Position numbers and translations under genes: made by a program. From Epiperipatus broadwayi (taxonomy: Eukaryota > Onychophora > Udeonychophora > Euonychophora > Peripatidae), in assembly GCA_028023455.1 (NCBI GenBank), contig JAQFVV010006221.1, forward strand, positions 4,872,011 through 4,936,010: a DNA stretch of 64,000 nucleotides, given 5' to 3'. The notes under the pieces were generated by a model. That model was not told the DNA's origin and made no database searches. It saw only the letters and a program-made list of their open reading frames with translations. Shown here piece by piece: positions 10,818-24,100 of this stretch; the first letter of the stretch is position 1, and each line of letters begins with the position of its first letter.

Positions 10818-10990
10818 AAATATATGTGGAGAGATAATGATCTGGACCAACTGATGAATGCTAGTTCAGCATGAAATATGCATATTGAAGATCATTTATC
10901 TTTTTCACATGTGTAGTGATGTGTATTGGTTATATAAGATGGAGTAGATAGCTGAAGGAAGCGTGAAAGTCTGTGTTCAAATCCCTTTTA
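10818..10990 (+). repeat. Hammerhead-bearing repeat, copy 1
   Basis: This segment matches the reverse complement of about 54040-54205 over its whole length. Shared words are TCTGGACCAACTGATGA, AGCATGAAATA, ATTTATCTTTTT and GTGAAAGTCTGTG. The distal end carries GTTCAAATCCC (near 10976-10986), a good pol III B box, with an A-box-like AGATAGCTGAAGG before it. A tRNA-like promoter may therefore be attached. No coding potential. Confidence 0.7.
10828..10905 (+). ncRNA. Hammerhead ribozyme candidate
   Basis: CTGATGA (10851-10857) is followed by stem II ATGC/GCAT (10858-10861 and 10869-10872) closing a 7-base loop, then GAAA (10873-10876). A very short stem III has A10876-U10883 and U10877-A10882, and A10884 is the cleavage-position base. 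Stem I pairs CAA (10848-10850) with TTG (10885-10887). After an internal loop, AATGATCT (10837-10844) pairs with AGATCATT (10889-10896). The internal loop in stem I is typical of natural hammerheads that use loop contacts. The repeat copy at 54.1 kb keeps every helix despite base changes. Activity is predicted, not shown. Confidence 0.72.
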
Positions 10991-11400
10991 ATTATGCTTT
11001 TTTCTGAAAACTCTGCACATCTATGCCTTCTCACAGTTCTGCCTCCATAATCAAATTTATCCTCAGTAGTTTCAATTTTCTTCAATATTAGCATCAAATT
11101 CTCTGATCACAATTTAAATAACAATCGTCAATTTCCAAAATATTATTCTTCCATCTTTTATTTATAGTGAATCCCATTCCATTTATGCTTCCAATATTTA
11201 AACTATTATAGTAAAGTACATATATACTTTTTAAATGTTATCTCTTAAATCTCCTCCTTTACATACAATGTAAACAAAATAAAATAACTAAAATATTTAA
11301 AATGTACAATATTTAGTGTTTTAAAAAGACATACAATTTATCATACATATTTTAAATTTTTATGCATTAATAATAATAATAAAAAAATCTAGTATTTTAC

Positions 11401-11575
11401 TTGGTCGGGTATTTTTTTTAATCCATTCAAAAAGTTTTTCTTGTGGTAAGTTACTGTATTCTCCTAAAATACGTCTTTGATGAGCAATATTATCAATACC
11501 ATAATAACTCATTAAAGCTATTAATAAGCTTAATATTGCCAACTGTTTTTCTTTTAACATAGCTTTTCCAAGAAT
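11401..11575 (-). CDS. DPY19-like C-mannosyltransferase, exon with EYSNLPQE motif
   Basis: The exon opens after the acceptor TTTATTTCAG and reads ILGKAMLKEKQLAILSLLIA, then LMSYYGIDNIAHQRRILG and EYSNLPQEKLFEWIKKNTRP. The hydrophobic part (about residues 11-25 of the exon) is a membrane segment. GEYSNLPQEKLFEWI matches the DPY19 signature GEFSNLPQEEL-x-WI at the start of the C-terminal lumenal region. It enters in phase 0 and leaves in phase 1 at the donor CCAA-GTAAAA. The upstream exon lies 20 kb away (31578-31697) and the downstream one 4.2 kb away. The open frame continues into the intron and should not be mistaken for protein. Confidence 0.93.
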
Positions 11576-12652
11576 CTGAAATAAAAGTAAATACTTTATT
11601 ATTATAATATTTAATACATGATGTTATAAGTTTTATTCTTCACTTGAAATTGCAACAACAAACAAATTATTAATTATCAACCTATGTATAAATTTAGCAA
11701 AGGCTAAATTAACTTTTTTAGGGGCTGGTTTATTTGGAAGAAATTGATTAACAATCACTTCAACACAATTTTACAACATGATGTCAAATTTTTAACATTC
11801 TACAAACTTGTCTCAAGTTCAACATTATCAAATTTTCTATTTATAGTTAGATTCTCTGGTTATATCTTGTACTTACGAACTACACAATGAAAACTTTACT
11901 TAACTAATATTCATGATATAGAAATAATGGTGCAATGTACATCGATTTTCATCAACAATTGACCACTCCAAATCCAAAGACTGAAAAATATGGACTAACC
12001 CATAATAATGCCACCATTTTGGACCTTTTTCACTTCCAAACTTTCTTCACCTACATGATCATTATATAATGCATTCAACCTAAAATGTAAAGTCATTTGA
12101 AATTGCTAACACAAATGGAGTTCCAAAGCCTAATTGTTAAACTTTATAGTTTTAAAATTGTGTGGAAAAATTAATGAAATACTAAAACAACATGCACCTC
12201 AAAAATGCTCTAAATATGCAAGAAGATTTTACACTTTTTCACATAATCAGCTTTGTTAATCACAACAAAATCCAATTTCATGATGCAAATATTTTCACAT
12301 TTACAACAGACTTTTTTCCCGATTAGTTTTACCAGCAATGAAGCTTTGTGAATAATATTCTAGCCAAATACAACAAAAACACTAGATTTTGAAAACTGGA
12401 TTAATGCAATCATTACAATGCCAACCAAAAAAAAAAAAAACTAACACTAGATTTGATATGAATACTCTCAACAAACTACATTTCTCAAAGTAAGAGTTTT
12501 AAAAATTTATTTCTGTTAAGTCTGTTATGAAATAACAAATATATTACAGATTATAAAATTCTGCTACCTCTTTCCACTATCCTAAGATTATCTCCCACTT
12601 TCTTTAATCTCTGTACAAATCTCACTCATAAAGAAAGTTATCTAAAATATAG
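11576..12652. other. Intron, AT-rich
   Basis: No repeat pair or coding segment recognised in this stretch, apart from A-runs near 12427. Confidence 0.45.
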
Positions 12653-14737
12653 TTTAACGGTCACTGAAAGAGTCTTAACGTATCCGCACTACAAGGGCGC
12701 CATCTAGGCATTTGAATCTAGAAAAATTTATATAGTAGGCAGATACGTAAGGCTCTTTCAGTGACCGTTAAAGTGGCGCCCCATGTTGGGTGCCACTTTA
12801 ATGGTCAATGAAATAGCCTTTAACGTATCTGCACTACAAGGGCGCCATCTAGGCATTTGAACCTAGAAAAATTTATATAGTAGGCAGATACGTAAGTTAA
12901 GATTAAAACATTTTTTTTATATATATTATTCTGACCGTTTGCCCAATGTCACTAGCTCATGGAGTAGCAGAGATTTAAACATTTTTTTATAAGTTTTAAT
13001 AGATTTACATTCTCAAAATATATTAATATTTAAAACAATAAAATAAAAGAAGCCACTGCCAGTAATTAACACACAAATAGATTTTATTAACGCACATTTA
13101 AAATTGAGGAATAAATTTATTTTTAGATTTTAACATTAATTTTTTTAAATTTAAATTACTATTTTAAATAGACCGCACAGATGGATATTTAAATTATATT
13201 TTACTTTAGCATGTTGAGTATAGATAGTCTACATAGATTTTTTCCACTTAAAAACATCAAAACATTCATTCAATCTCAGACTAAAAGTTCGTAGACAACC
13301 CAATGCCTGCTTCCAGATATTTAGTCGCAATCAATGCAATATGAAGATGCTAGCATAAAACCACTAAACATCATATGACCACACTGACAGGAATGTGCAT
13401 CTGACAGCGTGATATTACTTGAAGGAAATGATCCGTGTCCAGACACAAATGGACATCTGTCTGACTAAGGAATCATGTATACAATTTTTTTAAAGAGTGC
13501 TACGCATGGGGGAGAGTGGTCTTTCTGCCAACTTATAATCCCTCCAGAGCTAGAAGGGGTCAATGGCGCAGGAAATATGTCTGACCATTGCAACGATATG
13601 ACTGCCTCTTTGGGGTCATGCATTCAGTTGGGCACATTGCCCTGTATGCTAAACATGCTTCACATTAAATTAATATAAACACCCATATATCCCTCCACAA
13701 GCATTGCCCTAACTATGAAACAAATAGCCTGAAATTAGAATCCCTTAAACTAAACATAAACGAATTTAGACATAGTTATTAATTTATATCCATGCAGCTA
13801 TCTACACCCAACTTAAATTAAAACACATTTTGATTAAAACATAACACACACACAAAAGAAATGGAAATTATTGCTTAAACATCTGCATAAAAAATATTAA
13901 CAATTGAATTTGCATTCTTAAATTCAGATGAGTTCTTATTTTCTGCTATTAATTAATTGCAATTTTAGGAAAGTTCTTATTAGATAGACCCAAGAGTTCA
14001 TACTTTACGGATTGAGTAGATTTAGGAGTCCATCTTTGTGATCACTTTTGTAAGTTTTGTCCTTCTTTGAAATGAAACTGCGACTTGCCATACATTTGGT
14101 CAGGAACTGTCATCAATAGGCCTCAGCTGGTTGTCCGAAAAATTAAATTTATTGCAGACCTCCACATCGTGAAAATCTGCAATATAGCTAGTTATAACAT
14201 ATTTATAGTCAGCTCTCCGATCAGAATTATAATAATCATTTGGCTTTTATATTTTTCTTAGCCTCTTATCATTAGATCTTGGGAGTCAACGAGCAAGACA
14301 TCACTAATCCTCTCGTGTTTCAGTTATGGTCCGTGCTGTCATTTTCGTGCTTGCATTGGTCATTTAATTTCTTTGTATTCTCTTATCTGACCATTTAATT
14401 TATTTTAAATACCTCAAGGGCTAGTTTGCTTTTGAACAATCATTTAATTAATAAGACAATCATTTCCATTTTCTAAGATTATAGAAATCAACAGAATTTC
14501 TATTTTTTAAAATATCAATCTTTATATTTTTACTTTTTTACAAAAAAAATACTTTCAAATACTTTTTCTTAAAATAGTTTAAGTTTTCCATCTGCGTGAC
14601 AATATATATATTCAACAACTTTTAATTTTCAGTTTTTTTCTTTTTAATAAGTCAATTTTTATTTACGATCTTTTTATTTTAATTTTAAAATAATGTAACG
14701 GCATATATTCCGTTACAAGGCATATATTCCGTTACAA
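12653..14737 (-). repeat. Two-kb LTR-like repeat, copy A
   Basis: Long non-coding repeat shared with 50416-52276. Matching landmarks in the same order are ACAAGGGCGCCATCTAG, ATATAGTAGGCAGATACG, GCCCAATGTCACTAGCTCA, CTGCCAGTAATTA, TTTATTAACGCACAT and a terminal TGTAAC/GTTACA pair. Read on the minus strand it begins TGTAACGG (plus 14694-14701), a classic LTR start. It has a TATATAA box near its other end and is followed by TGGCACCCAACATGGGGC (within 12773-12796), which resembles a retroviral-type primer binding site. The right-hand 110-bp unit is repeated beyond that site (12654-12771) with inverted ends TTAACGGTCACTGAAAGAG. Small frames such as 13475-13678 are not conserved in copy B. Confidence 0.6.
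12773..12797 (-). promoter_or_regulatory. Primer-binding-site-like palindrome
   Basis: The minus strand reads TGGCACCCAACATGGGGC, close to tRNA-Lys-type binding sites of LTR retroelements, and the whole segment is an imperfect palindrome (GTGGCGCC...GGGTGCCAC). It lies exactly between two copies of the 110-bp terminal unit. No internal coding region follows it, so the element here is only LTR-end sequence joined through the binding site. Confidence 0.4.
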
Positions 14738-17700
14738 TAGATATATAAATAATAACCCATTATTTTTTTACATATTAATGAGCCAAAAAAAGTTTATCTA
14801 CTGAATGGAGATTTGTATATCTCATTCCAATTACAGATAAATTGTAGATAATACCAAGTGGAGAAAAATGTGCTATTAACCGGAAAGTGTTTCTATCATG
14901 AAATTATAGATTCAACATGTTCTTATAATGATTGCATTTAGACTTAAAAATCCTCTAAAATCGCTATATTTGGTTAGAAGATCACTCGCAGAGATTCACT
15001 GTTGGTAAAGCTAATTGGAGTAAAAGTGATGTAAATATTAAAGAGATTGCATCAGGAAATTACAGATTCAACATGACATCTTTGAAATGTGAGTATGAGA
15101 GCTGCCTCTTAAGCTTTGAACAATTGATTTACCTTTCATTGACTGATGACTAAAATGGAATGCCAGTCTTATTGATGTTAGATTTAATTTTATTTTAATA
15201 AGACTATCAATAAATCATTATTAAATATGTAATGTTGAGATTATAAAAACGTATTCATATGAACTAAGTCTGAATATATTAAATGTAAATCCTTTTAGGA
15301 AAAATCTAAACAATTTGACATTAATATTGAAGCTGTACATATATATATAGTCATATATATGCGGGCTTCATTTTCTGTGTACTAACTAATCAGATCATAA
15401 ATCCAATCACAGTGAATGTACATTAAAAAAAATGGTTACAGATATACAAGTATATAACATTAAATAAATTGTAATCATAAATAAAATTTATTAAAAAAAT
15501 AAGCAATTGTAGAAATTATAGAAAATGCTTAAAATAAATTATTGTACTTGTATAATAAAAAAATATTGCATCAGCAAATAAAGAAGTTGCTAACGCACAA
15601 AATATACAGACAGAAATTAAGATATTTTGAGAAATGAAACAACAGAGGCATTAGTAGACACTAATTAATGTAACTGATGTAAAGGGGAGTTAAAAGGGTA
15701 TAAATAGAGAGGTTTTCTTTTGTTAGAGTCGTTATCTTCTTATGTAAGAACAAACCAGACCTAGTGAAATATATTTTATACCAAATATGCTTGAGTAGAG
15801 AATTTGTCTCCATTCTCCCATCCATCCTTGGGGCGGGGTCTGAAAAATGTAATCCAACTGAGGAACCAAAGAAATATGCCTGACTGATGCATGCCGCTTT
15901 CTACTGAAAGACCGATCCGAAGGGAACATGGACACAGATGGCTGAGATGGCAGCTGCAACAGCCACCATGAATTGGTGATAGCACCTTAATACCTCTAAG
16001 ATGGACTCGTAATTCATTTCCAGGACAAGCCAACTCTATCTATACACACACATCCAAGTTATAACTTTTATATTCATAGTTATATCTATACTATAGTATT
16101 TAAAAATGTTAGCTAATTTCGCCTCAGATGTAATTAAGGAGGCTTAGATATGTATAATGGCAATTGCTAATTTTTTTTTCTTCATATATAGTCTTATGTA
16201 TTAGCAGATCGTTAGCATACATATTGATCTACATGATTTTTATTTTATGCAGAATATATATATGTATGGGAGAAATTGGAAGATAGTTGAATGATTAAAC
16301 TTTATTTTATTTCTACTTACCCGCAATAATAAATACAGAGCTATTTTAACATCATTACAAAAGTTATTTGACTTAAAATGATTCCGTTCACATTCTCCTG
16401 CTGTGTTGTTTTATCATTAGTTTTTTTTTGTTTGTTTGTTTTCAAAAAAAAGAGAGAGAACCAGAATGCTTTATTGTAGATTTAATTGATGCAATGTTTA
16501 ATTTTATAGCCAGAATAAGAAAGGCTTCTTTATTATAGACATGCATCTATATTTTCTTTATATATTTGATTTATGTTTAAAGAGTACCCGCTAGTGTTAT
16601 TATCGATATGCATTTTGAGTCAATCTAAGGTTTGTGAATATATATATGTCTATAATGCAGTATAAATAAGCATTTGTTATTATTTTATTATGTGTAATAG
16701 AGGGTACAGTGTAAATCGTTTATATAAATAATCTCTTAATATTCATTGTATCTACGGGCAGAAACTAGCTAAATAATAATTCTCGGTAAGTACAGTGAAA
16801 TAATAATAACTGCTGGTATAATACCTGCATAGGAGCATGTTTATTAGCTTGATAAAAAGGGAGAATGTATAATTATGTATAGCAGATCTTCCTAGTATGG
16901 TAATATACTCGATCATAGATTTATATGCATTAACATAATAAGGCTTTAAATTTACAGTCATTTGACTGCGTCCTCAATAATGTGTTGCTTCATGGTCTGT
17001 TGGTGTCTCAATATTTACTTAATGCTCTTTTTTTATATATATAACTTCATTAGCTAATGCATGTCTATAGGATATTCAATCATTTGAAAGGTTGGATCCC
17101 ATCAATCAAAAGAGGAAAATAAATGGATATAAGCTATCAAAACTTCGTTCCTGAACCCGGGTCATGCTTAGGTGAATGAGTTCCTTTCTCTAACAATAGG
17201 TTAGAGGCAAAGTAGTTATCCAGAGCTAAGTTGGCATTATAATAAAGTTGTCATGTTTCGAGACCCGCTCTTCACCAAATATATACATAAATTTAATCAT
17301 TAAGTACCACAATGTTTTACCACTTTATTTATATTTACGTCTTTCTTAATATAATCGATGCATTACTCGGTTAATCTGGAAACATCTATTGGAGGTTAAT
17401 ATATATAAAATTTGTGTATGAATGAGGCTATGTTCAAATTAAGCCTATGGTTTATATAGCTGGCTTAAGCAGGTTGATTTCACCTTGTTCTTATCCCATA
17501 GAGCAATCTTATCACTGCCTCTCTACTGAATGAAAATGATCCGGATAATTGATGATGTGTATTAGTGTTTTATTCTTATTTGTTTCCATTATAAGGATCA
17601 GTTGATCTTATATATATATGTATATATATCTGTGGGTACTTTCCTTTTGTAAAGAATTTAATCACTGATAACAATTTTACATTAATAATAAACTATAATT

Positions 17701-17749
17701 CATCATATATTGTTTATTACTTATATATGTAAACCTGATCATGTTAGGA
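14738..17749. other. Intron, AT-rich, with a less AT-rich patch at 15.72-16.04 kb
   Basis: No exon with family similarity was found. The patch 15720-16040 is clearly richer in G+C and has overlapping minus-strand frames of 75-85 codons without recognisable motifs. It may be an unrecognised repeat. A short inverted pair GTAACGGCATATATTCCGTTAC lies at the border near 14695. Confidence 0.4.
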
Positions 17750-17915
17750 GTCCTTTAGTCTCATCTCTAACTGACCACCAGGCTACATTAAGAAAATTAA
17801 CCCTCGTGAGGTCAAGAGAGTAAGTTGCTTAATTATGAACTGGAGGGGTAGGTGAGATTCAAACCCCCTCAATCAGGTTAAAGCAGCTATACTTTCTGAC
17901 CATTACAATATGAAA
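17750..17915 (-). mobile_element. tRNA-derived SINE, family S2 copy 1
   Basis: On the minus strand the segment starts with TGTAATGGTCAGAAAG and contains GGTTTGAATCTC, a pol III B-box-like sequence. It ends with GCCTGGTGGTCAG, AGATGAGACTAAAGGACTC. Head and 3' words recur in the same order at 62530-62765, so this is a dispersed family and not a stray tRNA. No flanking duplication was seen. Assignment to a named SINE superfamily is not possible by eye. Confidence 0.55.
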
Positions 17916-20900
17916 CAGTAGATGTTATTTTCAAATTTGTTAAAATGATTTAGAAATCTGACTTATGAATTATAATAATGTATTTGGATTTAGTTAGTCC
18001 ATTAATTAAATTTATATATTCTATTCTGTAAAACAGTGAGAGGAGATTTGAATCCTCAAGAGATTCACGAAGACCAAAACTGGATAAAACCACTTATTTA
18101 TTCATATCCATGCAATCAAGAAATTGTTATTGAAATAAACAAAAAAAAAATTGCTGTTATTTGAAGGACTATAAAAATCACATTCTAATCCAAATTTTAA
18201 GGATTTTGAGGTATATATTTACTTCTAGCTACTGCATCACAATCTTAATGAAAAAATAATATAAAAAAGGAATGAACATAATCATATTAAAAAAAAAGAT
18301 AAGAACTTGTGCAATAATTCACACTAATTTTTGAGATCAACTATGCAAAAATAATAAAAATATATTTATATTAAATATTTGCTGAAATATCACAACACAT
18401 TTTAATATTTTATATAGCAGATCACCAAATCCATTGTGAATAATAGTACATTTTGAAAATGTATTTGTTCATTTATTTAATCAAGCATTTATTTAAAGAA
18501 AATTAAACCTGGTATTGCTTCATTCTCTAGCTTAAATTTAATGCATACTTTATATAAAAGTCTGTGAATGTATTTATGCATATATTATATATATTTAATT
18601 ATATATCAATATAAGATTATCTCTAAACATCTGGGTGAATCTAAGGGTTTATACTTTGAGTTTGCTATATATCACATTAAATTAAGATAGTAGTTCTTGA
18701 CATTCAATTTATTTCAAATTAGTTGAACAAATCATATCCCTAGAAAACAATAAAAAATACTAAATAACCATCATTATCATTCAAGATCATAACGTATATA
18801 AAAAAGCAAAAGAATAAGACAGTCTTTAAATAACCTATGCAAGAACAAAAATCTTTTTGACAATCTTTCAAAAAGAAGTACGTATGTATAATGAACCAGT
18901 AAAGTATTAACGATAGTAATAAGTTTTATAGGTAACTATTACAAAATACTTTGTTATATGTACAGAGATATACACACACATATATAAACATAATTTTAAA
19001 TGTTAACCTTTAATTCATAATAAGATATAAAAGATGGGAAATTTTTTTTACAAATTATAACTTTAGAATTAAGACTATTAAAATGTTTTTTTTGGTTTTT
19101 TTTGCGACTGATCTGTCTATATTAAGATAACTTAATAATTAAATGATGTTGAATTGCAAAAAAATTCCCTGACAATGATCATTGTAATTAAGCAATAATG
19201 TACCTTATGGTAAACGCTATTTCATAAAATTCAGTAAATAAAATTCAGTACAATGCATAATTCACTTATGTATTTTAGAATAAATGACATTATTACTTTA
19301 GTTTCATTACTAATTTTTTTCTTACATCATTCTCAAATTTTTTGACTAACATGCCCATCTATGACTGCGCAATATCACATTTCACCTTTTTTAAAAAATA
19401 ATAATTATTATTCCTATTTTTTTAACAATATTCTGAAGAACTACAGCACTAGTACAATTTCAATATTTCTAATAATGAAATCTCTTTTTCCATTATCGAT
19501 TTTCGCTCATTAATAGGATGTATTAAAATCTATTTTCACTAGGAACCAAAGACATTAATCCCTTTGAAGATTATATAACACAATTTATTATAAAATATAA
19601 ATCAGAGCCCTTACTAGGGTAGTTTCCACTCATTTTATATTGAATCATCAAATCAATTAATTGGCATGGGACTGTCTTTATCCACTAATCTTTTAGATGC
19701 TATCACTTGAAATCATTTTCTTTGAACTCGATACATTAGATACATATGTATGTCATTTGTTCATGATTTCATAATCAGCATATTAGCCCATATCCTTGGC
19801 CCTTCCTCTATCGGAAATCATTTTTTAAAAAAAAATACATATGATACACATCATACAATGAATTTCTAAAAATATGCCTTTTCTAAAAATATTAGCTAAA
19901 TGTGAATATAAAACTGGTCAACAATCCTTTGACAGTTGCTATATACGTTTTTATCACTTGATATTTTGATCTTAGTTCCTGACAACTTTCCCATCCATCT
20001 TTTTCTGAATGATAAAAAAAAATCTGCAACAACTTGTCACCCAAAAAAAGTGCCAAATTTATTTTACTATTCTTTCTATATATAATTTTATTCCTCTTAA
20101 CCTACAATTACAAGTTTCTGGCAGGTTCTAATTTGGATGAGTTATGCAAATAATAATTCTATCAAAAATATGTTAGAAATTTTTGCTATAGTTATTTGTA
20201 TAAGATTAATAATCACTTGTTTTTTTTGGTATCTTTATTCATTTATATGAAGGAGAATAATATTGAGCAGCAAGTGTACAAGTACATATATTTAATAATA
20301 TATAGCTGCAAAACAGAACAAGTTACAATAATGCTTATGTGTTGAAATTTATAAGCTTATATCTGTCTTAATATAAGTTATACATAATATTTAAAAGCTG
20401 TATACTTTTAGACTGTCTAATAATAATAATAACAAGGTATTATTTGTGTCATCATACTTGTTAGTATTTTAGTTATATTCAGCCTAGATAATTATTTCCT
20501 CCGATATATTTTTTTATTTTATATACCTATTCTTACTTTTTTAAATTACAAGTCTTGGAATCTTCTATTAATTTGATTGATACAAGAAGTTTGGAGTCTG
20601 CTATTTCTCTAAGACTTATTATTTCTTTTTATAGCTTACTTTATTCAATCTTATAAGTTAAGTATATTTTTAAGAATTATAATGATGCATATGCAAAGGT
20701 TATTTTATTATGATATATATATATATAGGTTAAGCAACTTTAATATTATTAATTTATAAATTCATATTTAATTTCTTACAATAATTTGGTTCATAATTTT
20801 CTCTTAACTAGATATAAAGTACTAATGTATTCTTAATACTAGCATATTCTTGGATATTCACATAATTGCTAATATTTTATCGAAATCCTTAATGATCTTG

Positions 20901-21100
20901 ATTCATTATTTTTATTCTTAAAAATCACATGATCATTATTATGTGGGATAACTTTTTGCTACTTTTACTCTTATTATTTATTTATTGTTTTTATGCAAAA
21001 ATTTTATACAAACTTGGATAAAATAATTTACAATTCAATTAGATATTATAAAATATATCATAAAAGAATACACAAAAGTGATATATAAATTGCAAAAAGT
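17916..21100. other. Intron, AT-rich with microsatellite-like TA tracts
   Basis: Only low-complexity tracts (TATATA, poly-T near 19090) are visible. A B-box-like GATTTGAATCCTC lies at about 18048 without a convincing A box. Confidence 0.45.
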
Positions 21101-21189
21101 ACATTTTGTAAATACATAACAAAAGCATACAAAAGAAAAAAAGGAGGGGGAACTATCTACTTATAATAGGGTCAGAAGAGAAACCAGGC

Positions 21190-24100
21190 TTCACATAGCA
21201 TCGACAATCTGGAAGGGTAAGTACCTTGTCTCTATTTTTAATTTTTGAAATTTTATTGTACTACAGTGATTGCAATTTCTTGGCAACAAAAAGGAAGTGC
21301 ATGATTTAGTAAGTGATTCAATAATAATTTCTATAGGTAAGAAAAGCGGGACACTGGAGAAGAAAATAATGAATTGTTTCTTCAGACTTATGATGGGAGG
21401 AGAGGTCAATGTTAGTATGCACAATTCTCTGTAATAAAAAAAGACAAGTGGGTAGGCCTTCTAAATAGATTTAATAAGGAAATCAATGTATTTTGTTCCA
21501 GATACCAGAATTTGTTTTTGATTTTCTATTTTTTGGTGATAGTAAGGAAAAATGGGGATGTTTGAGGTTGACTAGCACTACAAGTCATACCTCTCTTAGA
21601 GAATGGATGATGATTAAGATCCATATAAGCAGCAACAGATTTCTTTTAAGATTTTTAAAAAATTAAAATTTACTGAGTAGAGGCATATCAATAGGGATGA
21701 CAACTACAAATTTCATAGCATCAGGGTAAGCAGAGACAAATTTAAAAACCGTATTTAAATAACCTGTGAAAATAAAAGATAGGCATTAAATGGTGTCAAA
21801 GACTATTGTTTATGGCATGCTTCTGCAAGGTTCCAATACTAATTGCACCAGTTCTTTTATTCCAAATCAGTTTGGAGCAAAGTGAATTAATCTTCTTAAA
21901 AGTTTAGTTAATATTTGGCATATAGTAAGTCATTTCTAGAAAAATCAATAAGTTGATAAGACAGATTTTTATATGAGAAAGGCACGCTTTGGACAAAGAG
22001 TTACTTATATTTTCAACAAATGTGAGGATAGGGTTCTGAGTAAATGATCTCTAGAAATTATAGATTTATAAATAGGAAATCCAAGAAAGTTATAAAGGGG
22101 AGTAGTGAGAAAAGAGAAAACCCTATTACCAGATAATATACTCAATATGGATGACTTATTAAGGTTAAAATGAAGTTTTTATAGTGTGCCGTATAATCTT
22201 CTAGATTAGAAGTGATGGAAGATACTTTTAGAGGAAAGAAAAATAATAAGATCAATGAACAATATATGCCCGACTGCTTTATTAATCAACAGAATATATA
22301 TGCCAAGAAGTTTCTTCTCTAGTTCCAGATGCAGCGGATTTATGTAATAAAAACCAAAGCTCTCACAAGTGAGTCTTATGAGATTTAAACCCTAGCATTG
22401 CAAAGTGATGAGAGGAATGTTATATAATGTCAATAGAGATAGAATCAAAAGCTGTTGAAATATCTAGTTGTATTACAATGGGACCAGCAGTTCTAGTGTC
22501 TCTAATTTTGTCAAGAACAATTTTAAATAAGGTGATAACATCTGATATGGAAGCATCCTTTCTAGAAAATTGATAGTTTGAGATGGGAGAGTAGAATAAT
22601 AGGCTGTATCATATCCTTAATTATAGTTTCAATGATTTTGATAAGTAAAGTAGACAGAGATAGGATGAAGATTATTAAGAGGAGAAAGAAGAGTATATTA
22701 ATTGAGAAATGGAACTAAGGAAATTTAATACAGTTTATAAATATGATAAATTTGCTTAGAAAGAAGCAAGTTCATAATAATTGGTACCGTAAAATAACTG
22801 ATAAGCAAAAAAGATATTTAAGAATCACATGAGGACCAGGGTGAACGCTATTGGGCAAGGATTTCAGCTTAAGCACAATGTCAAGACTTTGTAATATCAT
22901 AATCTTGTTGATTTTCAACAAAAGCAAATACCAGGAACTCAAGACAGCTGAAAGTTTGCAACTTGGATTTGAAATGATAAAAAATACAAGGCAATATGTT
23001 AAATCCCGTGCAGAAACATTTATTTACAATAACTGAAGGGACAGACTTTTACGTTTATAAGAAAGAGACCAGCAGAGTGTACCCTTTCACCCAGTTATAA
23101 GGTTAAACCAGGCCTTTTTAGTAGATATCCAGCCAAAACAGATTAAGTATGCTCATATTGCTGCTTAATGAACATAATTGAAGGAACAGAGGAGGATCAT
23201 AGGTGGCCTTCAATTTCAAATTAATAGTGCCAAGTTCCTTAACTAAAGCTGTAGATGATTTGTTTTTAGTAGTGTAATGTCTAATAACTGATTGGATGAT
23301 ATTGTTAAAAGAAAACCAACCTATAATAGATTGCAGAGAAAGAATATCAGTCTTCCTAAAATAAATTAAATTTCAGAGATTATAACCATCAGAGATATAA
23401 TTTTAAGCAATACTCTTAATATATCATTTTAGTAAAGAGGCGGTTATGAAGATTAATATTATTTTGAAGAGAGTGCCAAGTGATCAGAAAAAATAACTGG
23501 TTCCAAAAACAGATTAAAATTAAAGTACAGATCAGGCGAGTAAAATAAAAGGGGAATAAGAGTTGAATATTTTAAAATATAGAAGAAGGCATTACTAAGG
23601 AAAAAGCCTTCACCACTCATCAGTTTACACTTAATGAGGTGAAGGTATTTAGCTACAAAATCAGTATAAGGCATAATAAAGTCACCAAAAAGAAGTGTAA
23701 GAAAAGACTGGGATGCAAGAATATTACTATGGCATATAAGCGGATGAATAATAGTGGATCTGTTATGTAAATAAACAATATTTACTTGTAAAGACAACAT
23801 GATGAAAGATAAAGATGATCATATTTTGATCAAGGTAGAGGATGTTAAAGGAATCAAATGGTGCCTTATAGTGAGTAAAGCCATCTAACCTGTAGTTGGT
23901 GTATTGGAAATAGAGAACTGTAAAAACCGAAACCTCCTAAGATATTTAACAAGATTGATATCAAAATGTATATAAAGTTTAGTCTTAGAGAAGAAAGCAA
24001 TATAAGAAGAAAATGAGATATCCAATTGTGGCCAGCAAACAGCCTTTTGTGAGAGTTCCTACTCCTCATATTGACACTGGTAAGATGCATAAACTGTACA

